Shown piece by piece: positions 11,389 to 21,156 of a DNA stretch of 64,000 nt. The DNA lies in NCBI GenBank assembly GCA_963565915.1, contig OY751492.1, forward strand, positions 1,426,001 through 1,490,000, in the 5' to 3' direction. The stretch comes from Entoloma clypeatum (taxonomy: Eukaryota > Basidiomycota > Agaricomycetes > Agaricales > Entolomataceae). The notes below the pieces were generated by a model, which was not told the DNA's origin, ran no database searches, and was given only the letters and a program-made list of their open reading frames with translations. The position numbers and the translations under genes are program-made. How positions within the stretch are numbered: the first letter of the stretch is position 1; every line of letters begins with the position of its first letter.

Positions 11389-11756
11389 TGTTACGGACTA
11401 ACGACTACGGACGTATATGCTTACTTTTTCACTTTTACTCATCGGCCCCCGCTTACACATATCGTATTATACTTTATTTCCTTTAGTATACTTCGCTCCC
11501 GCGCTGACTCGCTTTCCGCAGCTGTCTGACTCATTCCGCAGTCGTCTTACTCAGACGCACTGCCTTCCGCAGTTATCTTACTCAGATACACTGCCTTGCG
11601 CAGCACTGACTCATATGCTATCGCCTATGGTCAGTACCTATATAAACCCTTTGTACTATAGCTAGATTCCTTAGATTTAGCAATCACATTGCTCTTCGCC
11701 TTTCCATCTTCCTGCATACTCTGCCCGAACCTTGGAACGGTTTGTTACGCATAACA
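11389..11756 (+). repeat. 5' LTR of gypsy copy B
   Basis: 368 bp, TGTTACGG...GCATAACA. U3 contains five bZIP-like TGACTC(A)/TTACTCA motifs at 11505, 11527, 11547, 11578 and 11607, each next to a CCGCAG-like box. TATATAAA at 11639-11646; predicted transcript start about 11673. Confidence 0.97.
11639..11646 (+). promoter_or_regulatory. TATA box of family-1 LTR
   Basis: TATATAAA, 34 nt upstream of 11673, where the segment complementary to the PBS begins. The spacing is right for RNA polymerase II initiation at that base. The same box is present in the LTRs of copies A and C. Confidence 0.75.
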
Positions 11757-11758
11757 AG

Positions 11759-11769
11759 TTGCTAAATCT
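11759..11769 (+). promoter_or_regulatory. self-priming PBS of copy B
   Basis: TTGCTAAATCT, two bases after the LTR end, is the exact 11-base complement of AGATTTAGCAA at 11673-11683. Tf1 of fission yeast primes reverse transcription by folding back the first 11 bases of its own mRNA on such a site. No tRNA-like TGG follows the LTR. Confidence 0.75.
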
Positions 11770-12547
11770 CGTTAGGTTCGCCCAGAGCGAAGAGAGCAAC
11801 TACCAGACGAGTCAAGACGTCGCGCTTCTTTGAAGACTTCACCAGTAACCCATTCGCCTCACCAGAAGCCCGACAGGAGGAGCTAAGTCCTCGAGACAGT
11901 ATCGATTTTACACTCATCCAGCAGTACATCGAATCGGAGATCCGTCGCATCCTACAGCAGGTGCTTGACGAAGAACTAGACAACGACGAGCATCGCCCCC
12001 ACGGCGAGATAGCAGAGAGCATCCATCTTGCTCGACAACACCAGATCGCGCGCTACAACGCCCGACAGAACGAACTCGAAAGCTTTCGCGTTCAAGAAGG
12101 ACCTCAGACAGGTCGGATCACAGAGATCAGAGAGTTTATCGGTGTCCAGACAACCGTTATCAGAAGATTGATTAGGACGCTCACATTGAGACGTCCCAGA
12201 GCCGCATCACCACGTCTTACTCGAAGCAGCAGATCTACGCCCACTTCACCACTAACGAGCAACAGACCGAGTACAACCGTTGGGCACGAAACGAGAGACT
12301 TGACCCCTTCTCGCGACCAACAGACGCGCAGGAACAGAGATTCCTTAGAGATCTACAGAGGAAATACCCCGAACGTTTTGCCACCGATTCCGCCGACGAG
12401 TCCCCTGACGAATTTACTTTTGACTCCGCGCAGTCAGACACCGAACAGACGCCTAGAACAGGGACTAATTTTCAACCCCTACCTGTATCCTGAACCCCAT
12501 CTTCATCCCAACAACCCGACACCTCTCCTACTCCGCAGGTTCTAGAC
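11766..12547 (+). other. ATG-free leader with two reading frames, copy B
   Basis: From the predicted transcript start (11673) to the gag ATG (12548) there is no ATG in any frame. One frame is open from 11766 to 12545 and gives helix-like sequence (DSIDFTLIQQYIESEIRRIL, then LDEELDNDEH) until about 12170. After that the gag frame, open from 12176, gives coherent sequence (SYSKQQIYAHFTTNEQQTEY, LRDLQRKYPERFATDSADES). In copy B the gag frame meets TGA at 12491; copies A and C have CGA there and run on into gag. The switch between frames could be a frameshift or a small intron; no clear splice pair gives the right length. Confidence 0.65.
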
Positions 12548-13414
12548 ATGGCAGAAACACCGACAGTGCAAACGATGGATACATCCAAGATCATCAAAGA
12601 TCCTGGGATGTTCAAAGACAGACACACCTTTGACGAGTGGTGGAAAGCCACCAAACTATACATCAGGTTCCAGAAGGGCCTGTCCGACGATCAGAAGATC
12701 CTGGCGGTGTTATCCCGCATGATGGAAGGGTCCGGTAAACACTGGGCCAGCAACAAGTTAGACGATCTTGCCACCGATGGCGAGAACATCACCTGGTTAG
12801 GGTTCTCAGACGACATCGCTACGCGATTCTCTATTGCCAACAAGTCGGCAGCGGCCAAGGCGAGACTCGAAGTCCTGAAACAGGAGAAACGCACCATCGA
12901 CGAATTCTTGGACGAATTCGAAGAGCTCTTGAAGCTGTCAAACCTTGGCGAAGAAACTGGGAAATACATCCTGGAAAAGAACGTCAACCGCAGAATTTCT
13001 GAACAAGTGGCTAGCGATGGCAAGACGTACACCGATTACGCAAAGGAGATCCGAAACAAGGGACGACAGATGGAGGGACATGCATTAGTCATCCGAGGGG
13101 GTGGCGACACACGCACCGGATCGGGCACCACTTATGGTGGTCAAGGCAAAGCCATGGAGATCGACAAAGCAGGAGTAGCCCGTTGCTACAACTGTCAACG
13201 TTTCGGTCACCTCGCTAAAGACTGCAGCGCTCCAAAGAAGAAAGATGGTCGCAAGTGTTTCAACTGCGACCAAGAAGGCCATATTGCGCGCAACTGCCGC
13301 AAGCCGAAGAAGAACTCCGGAAGGGTTAGGAAGGTGTCTGAGGAAGATGCCGAGAATGATGAAACCACAATCTTAGAAGCCGACGAGAAGGATTTTCCCG
13401 AAGGGTCCGATTAA
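12548..13414 (+). CDS. gag: Gag of gypsy copy B
   Basis: 288 residues from the first ATG of the transcript. Capsid-like region, then two CCHC knuckles ([28 protein letters not shown]), a basic linker and an acidic tail ending EKDFPEGSD. The knuckles bind genomic RNA in the particle. Stop at 13412-13414. The pol frame is -1 relative to gag and open from 13363, giving a 52-nt overlap that contains TTTTCCC at 13394-13400 but no canonical slippery heptamer. Confidence 0.95.
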   Translation: MAETPTVQTMDTSKIIKDPGMFKDRHTFDEWWKATKLYIRFQKGLSDDQKILAVLSRMMEGSGKHWASNKLDDLATDGENITWLGFSDDIATRFSIANKSAAAKARLEVLKQEKRTIDEFLDEFEELLKLSNLGEETGKYILEKNVNRRISEQVASDGKTYTDYAKEIRNKGRQMEGHALVIRGGGDTRTGSGTTYGGQGKAMEIDKAGVARCYNCQRFGHLAKDCSAPKKKDGRKCFNCDQEGHIARNCRKPKKNSGRVRKVSEEDAENDETTILEADEKDFPEGSD

Positions 13415-13425
13415 ACGACGCTAAG

Positions 13426-16400
13426 TTGCGACCCTTATCCATTAAACGAACTCGCTTGCCTGGTGCAGTTACAGACAATATAACTTATGTTATCCCTGCA
13501 AAGCGAGCCGTTGCGTCAACTAAGATTGTCAAGGGAGATAAACCTCCAAAACGACGAGAGATCAAGCTGCAAGCTCAGATCAAAACACGACGAGGACCAA
13601 AGGCCATTCGACCCGAGGTCGATAGCGGATGTGAACGCACATGTATCCATCCCAGAATAGTACGTGAACAGAACCTTCCCACACGTGGAATAAAGCCCAT
13701 ATCAATCCTAAATGCGGATGGATCGCCGAACCGACAACAGAAAGCAGAAAAACTTGCCGAAGTCAAGCTGGACTTAGGAACACACCAGGAAACCATGGAA
13801 GCAATGGTATTGGACATTGGGAGAACAGATATGCTTTTGGGACATGACTGGTTGGTGCACCACAACCCTACAATCAATTGGACGACCGGCGCCGTAACAT
13901 TCAACCGGTGCCCATCAACATGTCAAACCAAACACTCGGATTTCAGGGTTAACCTTAATGGTCGCAAACATCGGGTTCGCATGGTGGAAGTACGAGACAA
14001 GGACGCACCCAAGAAATCAGATCAGAAATGGAAGCCCGGAGACCCCATATTGGAAGCAGTTACTCCCACACCACCTCCCACAACCAAACGACCCTCATAT
14101 GTTGAACGTTTTGCCCATCTTTTTGAAAAAGAAAACTTTGACAAGATCCCAAAGGAAAGGGAATGGGACCACGGCATTGAACTTACACCGGACGCACCAA
14201 AGGAGCTAGGGGGAAACACGTACCCTATGACCCAAAAGGAGCAAGAAGAACTGGATGAATTCATCGATGAAGGCCTGGCAACCGGAAAGATCCGAACGTC
14301 CAAATCCCCTTATGCATCACCCTGCTTCTTCATTAACAAGAAAGACGGTTCCAAACGATTGGTACAGGACTATCGCACGGTTAACAAATTCACGGTTAAG
14401 GACAAATTCCCACTCCCACGCATCAACAACCTCTTGGATGTATTGAAGGACGCAGTCTACTTCAACAAAATGGACATCATGTGGGGATACAATAATGTGC
14501 GGATCAAAAAGGGTGACGAATGGAAAGCCGCCTTCCTGACCAGCCGAGGATTGTTTGAACCATTGGTCATGTTTTTCGGTCTCTGCAATTCCCCGGGAAC
14601 GTTCTCTCGGATGATGGCCAGCCTATTCAGGGATCAGATCCGTCGGCGCATCTGTGTGATTTACATGGATGACATAGTGGTTATTGGTAAAACCAAGGAA
14701 GAACTCGCCCGGAATACCGAAGAAATCTTGCAGATCCTGTCGGACAATGACTTGTTCCTAAAGGAGAAGAAGTGTCTTTGGGAAGTAACGAAATGCCCCA
14801 TATTGGGATATGTTGTGGGAGAAGGACGTGTTGAGATGGAAACTGAAAAGGTGGACACAATCCGGAACTGGCGAGTACCCACATCAAAAAAGGAAGTCCA
14901 GAGGTTCCTGGGATTTGCCAACTTTTATCGACGCTTCATTGAAGGATACTCAAACATCGCAAAGCCACTCACGACACTTACGGGAAATACAGCATTCACA
15001 TGGGGACCAGCGGCGCAAGAAGCATTTGAAGGTCTCATACAGGCAATCACGACAGCACCAGTCTTGGCATTGCCCAAACCGGACGGACAGTTCAGGGTTG
15101 AAACCGATGCATCGGGTTATGCGATTGGAGCAGTACTATCCCGTTCTTGTCGCGGACCATGTCCGCGGCCGAACAGAATTACGAGATATACGACAAAGAG
15201 CTCTTGGCAGTCATGGAAGCACTGAAAGATTGGAGACATTATCTACTCGAAGCCAAGGAACGTTTCGAGATCTTAACCGATCACAAAAACCTGGAGTATT
15301 TCCGGCGTCCTCAGGACCTAAACCAACGACAGAGGCGCTGGAAGATGAAGCTACAAGACTATGACTTCGAATTGCGACATGTACCTGGGAAGACAAACGC
15401 GAAAGCAGACATCCTGTCATGTTTACCCTGGTATGAGATGGAACTCGAGCTGCAGGACAGCGACCAAATGCTCAAGGAGGGGCTATTTTTGAAACGATTG
15501 GAATCAGAAGATGTGATACAAATGGAGATGTTCACGGAGGAACAATTCTTTGAAGGGGGTGAAACATCTGATTCCATCAAAATCGGAAACATCACAACCA
15601 TCGAAAACCCATGGATCGTACGCATCAAGGCCTCGAATCGCATGGAAACAGAAGTAGCCCAGGGTCTGAAGAAGAATCCTCACTGGTACCAGCAGGAAAA
15701 TGGCATCACCTACGCAGGAGAACGAGTCTATGTTCCACCAGACCCACAATTGCGCCAAGAACTGATGTTTGAAGCGCACGACGCACCAGTGGCAGGACAT
15801 CCAGGACAGTATCGAACACATGAACTTCTCACTCGCACCTACTGGTGGCCCACCATCCTACATGACGTAAAGAAGTATGTGAAAGGTTGTGACACCTGTC
15901 AACGCAACAAGATCAGCCGCCAAAGGAGACACGCCCCTCTGCACCCTAACGCCGCGCCAAGTCAACCATGGGAAGACATAGGGATTGACGTCGTGGGACC
16001 GATACCAGAATCTGATGGGAAGAACGCAATTCTGGTCATCACGGACAGACATTCAAAGATGCTTCATCTCATCCCGACAACCGTGGAACTATCGGCTGAA
16101 GGATTAGCCAAGATCTATCGGGACCAGATATGGAAACTTCATGGAATTCCCAAGAAGATCATCAGCGATAGGGGACCGCAGTTCGCCGCGAAGTTTATGG
16201 AGATACTTTGCCGCATGTTAGGGATCAAAAGAAATCTGTCCACTGCGTACCATCCACAGACTGATGGACAGGCCGAACGATCGCATCAGGAAACCGAGGT
16301 GTTCTTACGAAACTTTGTCAACCATCTACAAGACGATGGGGCGGAATGGATCGCAATCGCAGAATTCCAGTACAATGACAAAGAACATCAAGCGACAAAG

Positions 16401-17033
16401 TACACACCATTCTATCTCAACTACGGTCTGCATCCTTGGAAGGGAGAACTTGTGTTGGAAGACACCAATCCGGCAGCAAACGACTTCTTGAAAAAACTCA
16501 AACAGGCACGAGAAGAAGCCAACGCAGCACTGAAACAGGCACAGGATCAGATGAAGAAGACAGTTGACACACGACGAAGCCCGTCTCGGGATTACCGCAT
16601 CGGAGACAAGGTGTGGCTGGAAGGGACTAACATCAGGACTGATCGTCCCTCAAAGAAACTTGACGCCCTCCGACACGGACCGTTCAAAGTCCTAGAGAAG
16701 AAAGGAGCTAGCGCATACCGTCTTGATCTTCCCAAAACCTGGAAAATGATCCACCCTGTGTTCAACGAAACCCTGTTATCGCCATACGAAACCCCGAAGT
16801 ATGCCATTCAGAAAAAGAAGCCAGCCCCTGATCCGATCATCGTCGAAGGACGAGAAGAATACCATGTCTCCACGATCCTGGACTCTCGAAAATTCCGCGG
16901 AAAGATCCAGTACCTTGTCCAATGGGAAGGGTATGGCCCAGAAGAGAACACATGGGAACCTCGGACTAATGTTCAGAACGCTCAAGACTTGATCCGAGAC
17001 TTTCATCGGCAAAATCCATCGCGTCCACAATAA
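13426..17033 (+). pseudogene. pol: pol of gypsy copy B, broken by a 31-bp deletion
   Basis: Encodes protease (DSG), RT (YMDD), RNase H, integrase (HHCC, DDE) and a C-terminal chromodomain, as in copy C. About 15130, within the start of RNase H (after YAIGAVLS), 31 bp present in copy C are missing, with CT at both deletion edges. The first frame ends at 15225 after 599 codons. The rest is intact in the other frame (15147-17033, 628 codons). This copy cannot make a full Pol but could be moved by another copy. The nominal TTG start at 13426 is only the point where the frame clears gag. Confidence 0.93.
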
Positions 17034-17148
17034 AAGAACAAACTTTGAGCCATTTTCCACATCGACTTCTGTCACATCGAGTTCCCCGCTCCAACTCTTC
17101 TCGCCCAACACGCCGTTCTTCTTATACCTTTCAAACATCATTTCTGCC

Positions 17149-17517
17149 ATGTCCAACATCACTGCCGCCTCCACCGATGCTTCCGATATCAACCCCACCA
17201 TCACCACCCTCATCGGCGAAGCGCTCTCCATGCGCGACCAGATCCATGCGCTCGAAACCTCCGTTGCCGACATCCTTCACCGGCAGATGCATATCCGCCT
17301 TCATACCCTTTCCGATTTGCCAACCGCCCCCACCGCTGAGGAGAAACTCATCCTCAAAAACTATACCAACACCCTTGCTGTCGAGAACCGACGCCTTCGC
17401 CTCGCCGTTCGAGGTTTAGAGTTTGCCACGGCGGTAAACGATGAACTGATAAAGGATTGGGGTAACCGAGTTGACCCTGCCTGGGCCGATCCAAATGGCA
17501 ACGATGGATGGGAGTAG
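17149..17517 (+). CDS. ORF3, small protein after pol (copy B)
   Basis: 122 codons, ATG 116 nt downstream of the pol stop and ending 37 nt before the 3' LTR. Polar, with a predicted helix (TAEEKLILKNYTNTLAVENR) suggesting a coiled coil, and a conserved-looking end DPAWADPNGNDGWE. No known domain recognised. The copy C counterpart (22387-22596) is 159 nt shorter, an exact multiple of three, and ends identically, which argues for coding. Could be an accessory protein or a relic. Confidence 0.6.
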   Translation: MSNITAASTDASDINPTITTLIGEALSMRDQIHALETSVADILHRQMHIRLHTLSDLPTAPTAEEKLILKNYTNTLAVENRRLRLAVRGLEFATAVNDELIKDWGNRVDPAWADPNGNDGWE

Positions 17518-17540
17518 GTAGTCTGTGAGGACACAGACCT

Positions 17541-17554
17541 TGAGGAGGGGAACA
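17541..17554 (+). promoter_or_regulatory. polypurine tract, copy B
   Basis: TGAGGAGGGGAACA directly before the 3' LTR; the primer for plus-strand DNA synthesis. Same sequence next to the 3' LTR of copy C. Confidence 0.8.
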
Positions 17555-17922
17555 TGTTACGGACTAACGACTACGGACGTATATGCTTACTTTTTCACTT
17601 TTACTCATCGGCCCCCGCTTACACATATCGTATTATACTTTATTTCCTTTAGTATACTTCGCTCCCGCGCTGACTCGCTTTCCGCAGCTGTCTGACTCAT
17701 TCCGCAGTCGTCTTACTCAGACGCACTGCCTTCCGCAGTTATCTTACTCAGATACACTGCCTTGCGCAGCACTGACTCATATGCTATCGCCTATGGTCAG
17801 TACCTATATAAACCCTTTGTACTATAGCTAGATTCCTTAGATTTAGCAATCACATTGCTCTTCGCCTTTCCATCTTCCTGCATACTCTGCCCGAACCTTG
17901 GAACGGTTTGTTACGCATAACA
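17555..17922 (+). repeat. 3' LTR of gypsy copy B
   Basis: 368 bp, no difference from 11389-11756 seen by eye. Followed by the duplicated target GAGCC (17923-17927). Confidence 0.97.
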
Positions 17923-17927
17923 GAGCC

Positions 17928-18155
17928 CCAACGGCTGCTCCTCATGCCCAATGGCCATCTCTTGCGAAGCACCCTCAACTCTTGCCCAACAGCCCTCTGG
18001 CATGCCCACCAACCCTGTGTTGCACCCAACGGCGTCCCTCCATGCCCAACGGCTGCCTCTTGTGCCCAACAGCACCCTCCCATGCCCAACGGCCCCCCCC
18101 CTTGTTCCAAACGGCTGCCTCTCGCCCCAACGGCTGCCCCTCACGCCCCCCATCT
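17928..18155. repeat. CCCAACGGC-type minisatellite in hAT-type element
   Basis: Imperfect ~17-20 bp units built on TGCCCAACGGC(C/T)GCCTCT. Overlapping proline-rich frames on both strands are artefacts of the repeat. Confidence 0.85.
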
Positions 18156-18344
18156 AAGTAAATAATTAAATAATCATTAATATACTTTGCGTGGTACACT
18201 ACAAAACCTGTGGGGGACTCAACACCCGCTGATACCCGCCTGTACTGGCTGGGTGTCAACCCGTGACTCACGGGTTATTACCCATGCGGGCATGGGTACG
18301 GGCTTCGCTCTGGGTACCCACGGGAATACCCGTGCCAATGCCTA

Positions 18345-18880
18345 CTCACCACATTGTGCCTCAACTCGTTTGGCCCAGGTTTGGAGAGTTGGTAACACAT
18401 CTGATTTGGAGTGTAAAGGGAAGGACCAGGGGTAACTAGAATGATCATCAACAATGTTCATAAGGTAATGCTTATGGCTAGCAGATTCTACCACCTCTGG
18501 ACCTGTGAGGTCAATCCATACAACTCCCAGTCTCTGCTTCAACTTTTCCCCTGAGCAAAGCAAGGGTACGGACGAGTGTGTCTGCTTCCCGAGGATGCAA
18601 TGGTCACATTTGGGTGGCTGGGCAGAGAGATCAACTGGCATACCTTTGGCGAGGTCTTTGGTGGCTAGGTCATACACGGCTTGTAGGTTTGCGTGGCCTA
18701 GTCGCTGGTGCCATGTGTTGAGGGTAGGTAGCCGTCTGCCGAAGAAGGAGTGTTTGACATGAGCGCGGTTGCAATCGAGTTGGTAGAGGTTGCAATGGGG
18801 AAGTCAGGAGCTGGTAGCTATGGTTGTGCCAGATGGAGATTTGAGAAGGACTTGTGTGGGGGAGAAGAGGATGTCACAAG
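18345..18880 (-). pseudogene. copia E pre-integrase and integrase N-terminus
   Basis: Minus-strand translation shows the HHCC zinc-binding region (NTWHQRLGHANLQ ... CDHCILGK) and the first catalytic Asp region (VVWIDLTGPEVVES), then YLMNIVDDHSSYPW and TWAKRVEAQCG, where the TAGG hAT-type element cuts the gene. It continues at 11210 with the GEKIGTI block. Upstream it is cut at 18881 by MITE 2. Confidence 0.85.
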
Positions 18881-19489
18881 TAGTGTTTCAAGGTTTGGTC
18901 TCAAGAACCTAGAACTGGACCAAAACCAGATGGTAATGAACCGGTTTTGAGACCGGACCGCGGTCTCAGTCTATAAGGTTTTGGATCACAACCAGTTTCC
19001 AGTTTGTCTTTTTTCAGTTCAGAGACCGCTAAAAAACTGGTTTGAACCGGTTTAAACTGGTCTTTGACCAAAGGTCACACACAGTTGGTATACTCACCAA
19101 CTGCAGTTAAACTCCGAATTTTTCAGTGATTCTTTGACCAATTTCTGACATGAAAAAAATTTAAAAAAAACACCGCAGTTGGTATACTGACCAACTGCGG
19201 TTTGATCTTGAATTTTTTGATGATTCTTTGATATCACAAACCCAAATAAAGTCAAACAATCATCAAAAACTCAAAAAACACACCGCGGTGGGTGAGTATA
19301 CCAACTGCGGGTGAAGACCAGTCTGAACCGGTCTTGGTTTTATTCTATCTGAGAAACAGAACTGGTATGACCGGTTTCACATGGTCCAGTTCAGTTTTTT
19401 TGAGATCATGTGAACCAAAAATTGGTCTCGGTCTTGGTCTCTAAATTTTGAGGGTCAAAAACCGGACCGAATCGGACCTTTAAACACTA
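18881..19489. mobile_element. hAT-type MITE 2
   Basis: 609 bp, ends TAGTGTTTCAAGG and CCTTTAAACACTA, exact 8-bp duplication GTCACAAG at 18873-18880 and 19490-19497. Interior of ACCGGTTTGAGACCGG-like sequence and repeated GTTGGTATACTSACCAACTGC palindromic blocks near 19085-19310. Non-coding. Confidence 0.9.
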
Positions 19490-19938
19490 GTCACAAGGGA
19501 GTGAGTCAACGAGACAGGCCACAGAAAGCAGGTGCACGGTCAAGGAGGGATCAACGCCCACGTAATCCTTGAGGTCAGATGGTGTCATGGTGTTCGCAAC
19601 AATTTTGGCGATGTCGTCAGTAGCAAGACTGCTGAAGTGGGCATTGGGGGCCGAGGTAGATATATGTTCCACAACGGGATAGAGGACGTTCATGATGGAG
19701 TCGATTATATATGCCCAATTTTGAGAGTCATGAATGATGGGGGATTTGGAGGCGTCCTTTGGCGGGGAGGGCCCGGTAGAGCCAGAGGTAGCAGGAGAGG
19801 GGAAGGGGCATTGCGACTTTGCTTTGAGGTGTTTCTCACATTGTGCAGCTTGGGCTTCAAGAACAGATTTTCCGGTCATACCACCACTGGGACAGATGCA
19901 GAAGTCTGCTATGTGAGTCGTCTTTTTGCAGTTCGAGC
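19490..19938 (-). pseudogene. copia E gag C-terminal/spacer fragment
   Basis: A minus-strand open stretch (about 19879-19490) encodes a Ser/Pro-rich then hydrophobic sequence (NWAYIIDSIMNVLYPVVEHI ...). Position between gag and pre-integrase suggests the gag-protease region, but no DSG protease motif or zinc knuckle is visible. Bounded by MITEs 2 and 3. Confidence 0.6.
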
Positions 19939-20363
19939 TAGTGTTTTAAAGTCACATTAAGTCAAGTTAATGGCCTTAAAATCCATTAACCTAACTTAAC
20001 TGAGTTAATAGTTTTCTTGAAAATCTTTAACTTTGACTTAACTTTGGTTATTTCAAGTTAAAGTTAAAAAAACTTGTTTACAATTTTTAACTTTTTTCTT
20101 AACTTGACCAAACTTAACCAGAATTAACCAGTTAATTGTCTTAACTTCACAATTTTCGTGGTTTTTAGCACTACTTTGCAGGCTTGAAGGCTTGAAATCT
20201 TAACCTGAAATAACTTGGTTAATTCAAGTTAAGTTAAGTAAATTAACTAAAATTAACTTGTTCAAATTTCTTTAACCTTAACCAAAAGGTCAAGTTGAAT
20301 TTGAGTTAAGTTAGGTTAAGTTATACTTAACTGCCAGTTAAGTAATGTGACTTCAAAACACTA
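19939..20363. mobile_element. hAT-type MITE 3
   Basis: 425 bp, ends TAGTGTTTTAAAGTCAC and GTGACTTCAAAACACTA, exact duplication GTTCGAGC at 19931-19938 and 20364-20371. Interior of TTAACTTGACTTAA-like repeats, as in MITE 1. Confidence 0.9.
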
Positions 20364-20438
20364 GTTCGAGCAGATGGATGAGGGGCAGCCTGTTTCAGCT
20401 TTTGCAGTTAGGGCTTCACTTGGAGGGTTGGATCAGAC
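20364..20438 (-). pseudogene. 75-bp copia E sliver between two MITEs
   Basis: Left between MITE 3 and MITE 4, each with its own 8-bp duplication. It joins the gag part at 21157 once the MITEs are removed. Confidence 0.6.
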
Positions 20439-21156
20439 TAGTGTTCAAAAGTTTGGTCCGGTCCGGTTTTTTGGCCAAAAAAAGGAAAGACCGAGACTGA
20501 GACCGGTCTCTCAGCAACACCAAATTTGGAAAAACCGGACCGGACCATGTGAGACTGGTCTTAAACTGGTTTTTTTGTGACACATCACACTTTGATGTGT
20601 CATCCCTTTCTCCCCCCACAACCGTGCTCCCAATGGAGTTCCTGCATGCCCAACGGCCGCCTTTTGCCCCCAAGGGCCGCCTCTCACCCCCAACGGAGTC
20701 CCTGTGTGCCCAACAGCCGCCTCTCACCCCCAATGGTCGCCCTTTGCCCCCAACGGCCACCTCTCGCCCCCGACGGACTCCACCTGTGCCCAATGGCCCC
20801 CCTGCATGCCCAACGGCTGCCTCTCACCCCCAACGGACTCCACCCGCGCCTAACGGCCCCCTGCATGCCCAACGGCCGCCCCTCGCCTGCAAATAGTATT
20901 TTCTTTTTTTTTTTTTGGTAAATACAGTAGTTTTTAATGATTGTGAAACCCCATTCGGGGGTTACCCTATATGTCTACGAAAGACCGGTTTAAACCGGTC
21001 TCTGGCCAGTCTCTTATAAATTTATTTTTATTGAAACCAGAGACCGGGGGGTCTTGAAATGTGAGAGACCGAGACCAAAGTTCGGTCTTTTTCGGTCCCA
21101 TTTTTGGTTCAGTCCAGTCCAGTCCTGGTTTACTAAGACTGAACCTTGAAACACTA
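20439..21156. mobile_element. hAT-type MITE 4 with minisatellite
   Basis: 718 bp, ends TAGTGTTCAAAAG and CCTTGAAACACTA, exact duplication GATCAGAC at 20431-20438 and 21157-21164. GACCGGTTT-rich arms surround a CCCAACGGCC minisatellite. Confidence 0.9.
20640..20888. repeat. CCCAACGGCC minisatellite within MITE 4
   Basis: About 13-14 imperfect units of ~18 bp (core GCCCAACGGCCGCC / CCCCCAACGG). Followed by an A/T run. Same unit as in four other MITE-like elements of the window. Confidence 0.88.

Larger units (their letters stand above)
11389..17922 (+). mobile_element. Ty3/gypsy chromovirus, family 1, copy B (full length)
   Basis: Complete element: 5' LTR 11389-11756, PBS, leader, gag, pol, ORF3, polypurine tract, 3' LTR 17555-17922. 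Target duplication GAGCC at 11384-11388 and 17923-17927. The two LTRs look identical by eye, so the insertion is recent. Despite this, pol carries a 31-bp deletion that breaks the frame. Inserted in the TAGG hAT-type element. Confidence 0.97.
11211..18344. mobile_element. hAT-type element, TAGG family, containing gypsy B
   Basis: Ends TAGGGAATGGCACGGG and, inverted, TAGGCATTGGCACGGG, with exact 8-bp duplication CTCACCAC at 11203-11210 and 18345-18352. Own length about 595 bp (11211-11388 plus 17928-18344) once gypsy B is removed. Subterminal CGGGTATGGGT-like repeats at both ends, and a CCCAACGGC minisatellite. No transposase. It interrupts the copia E integrase, and the protein frame resumes across it. 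Confidence 0.9.

Noticed and set aside
12134..12199. A spliceosomal intron explaining the leader frame switch
   Set aside because: GT-AG pairs of the right length modulo three are only 20, 32 or 56 nt with poor 5' sites; not supported strongly enough to annotate.
12176..12545. C-terminal half of the 194-codon frame preceding gag (also 3990-4359 and 27233-27602)
   Set aside because: Low-complexity Thr/Ser/Arg/Pro translation that is less conserved in copy D than the gag frame over the same bases; treated as a shadow of the gag-frame extension.
20640..20888. CRISPR-like array
   Set aside because: Units are contiguous imperfect ~18-bp repeats with no unique spacers, and the sequence is eukaryotic.
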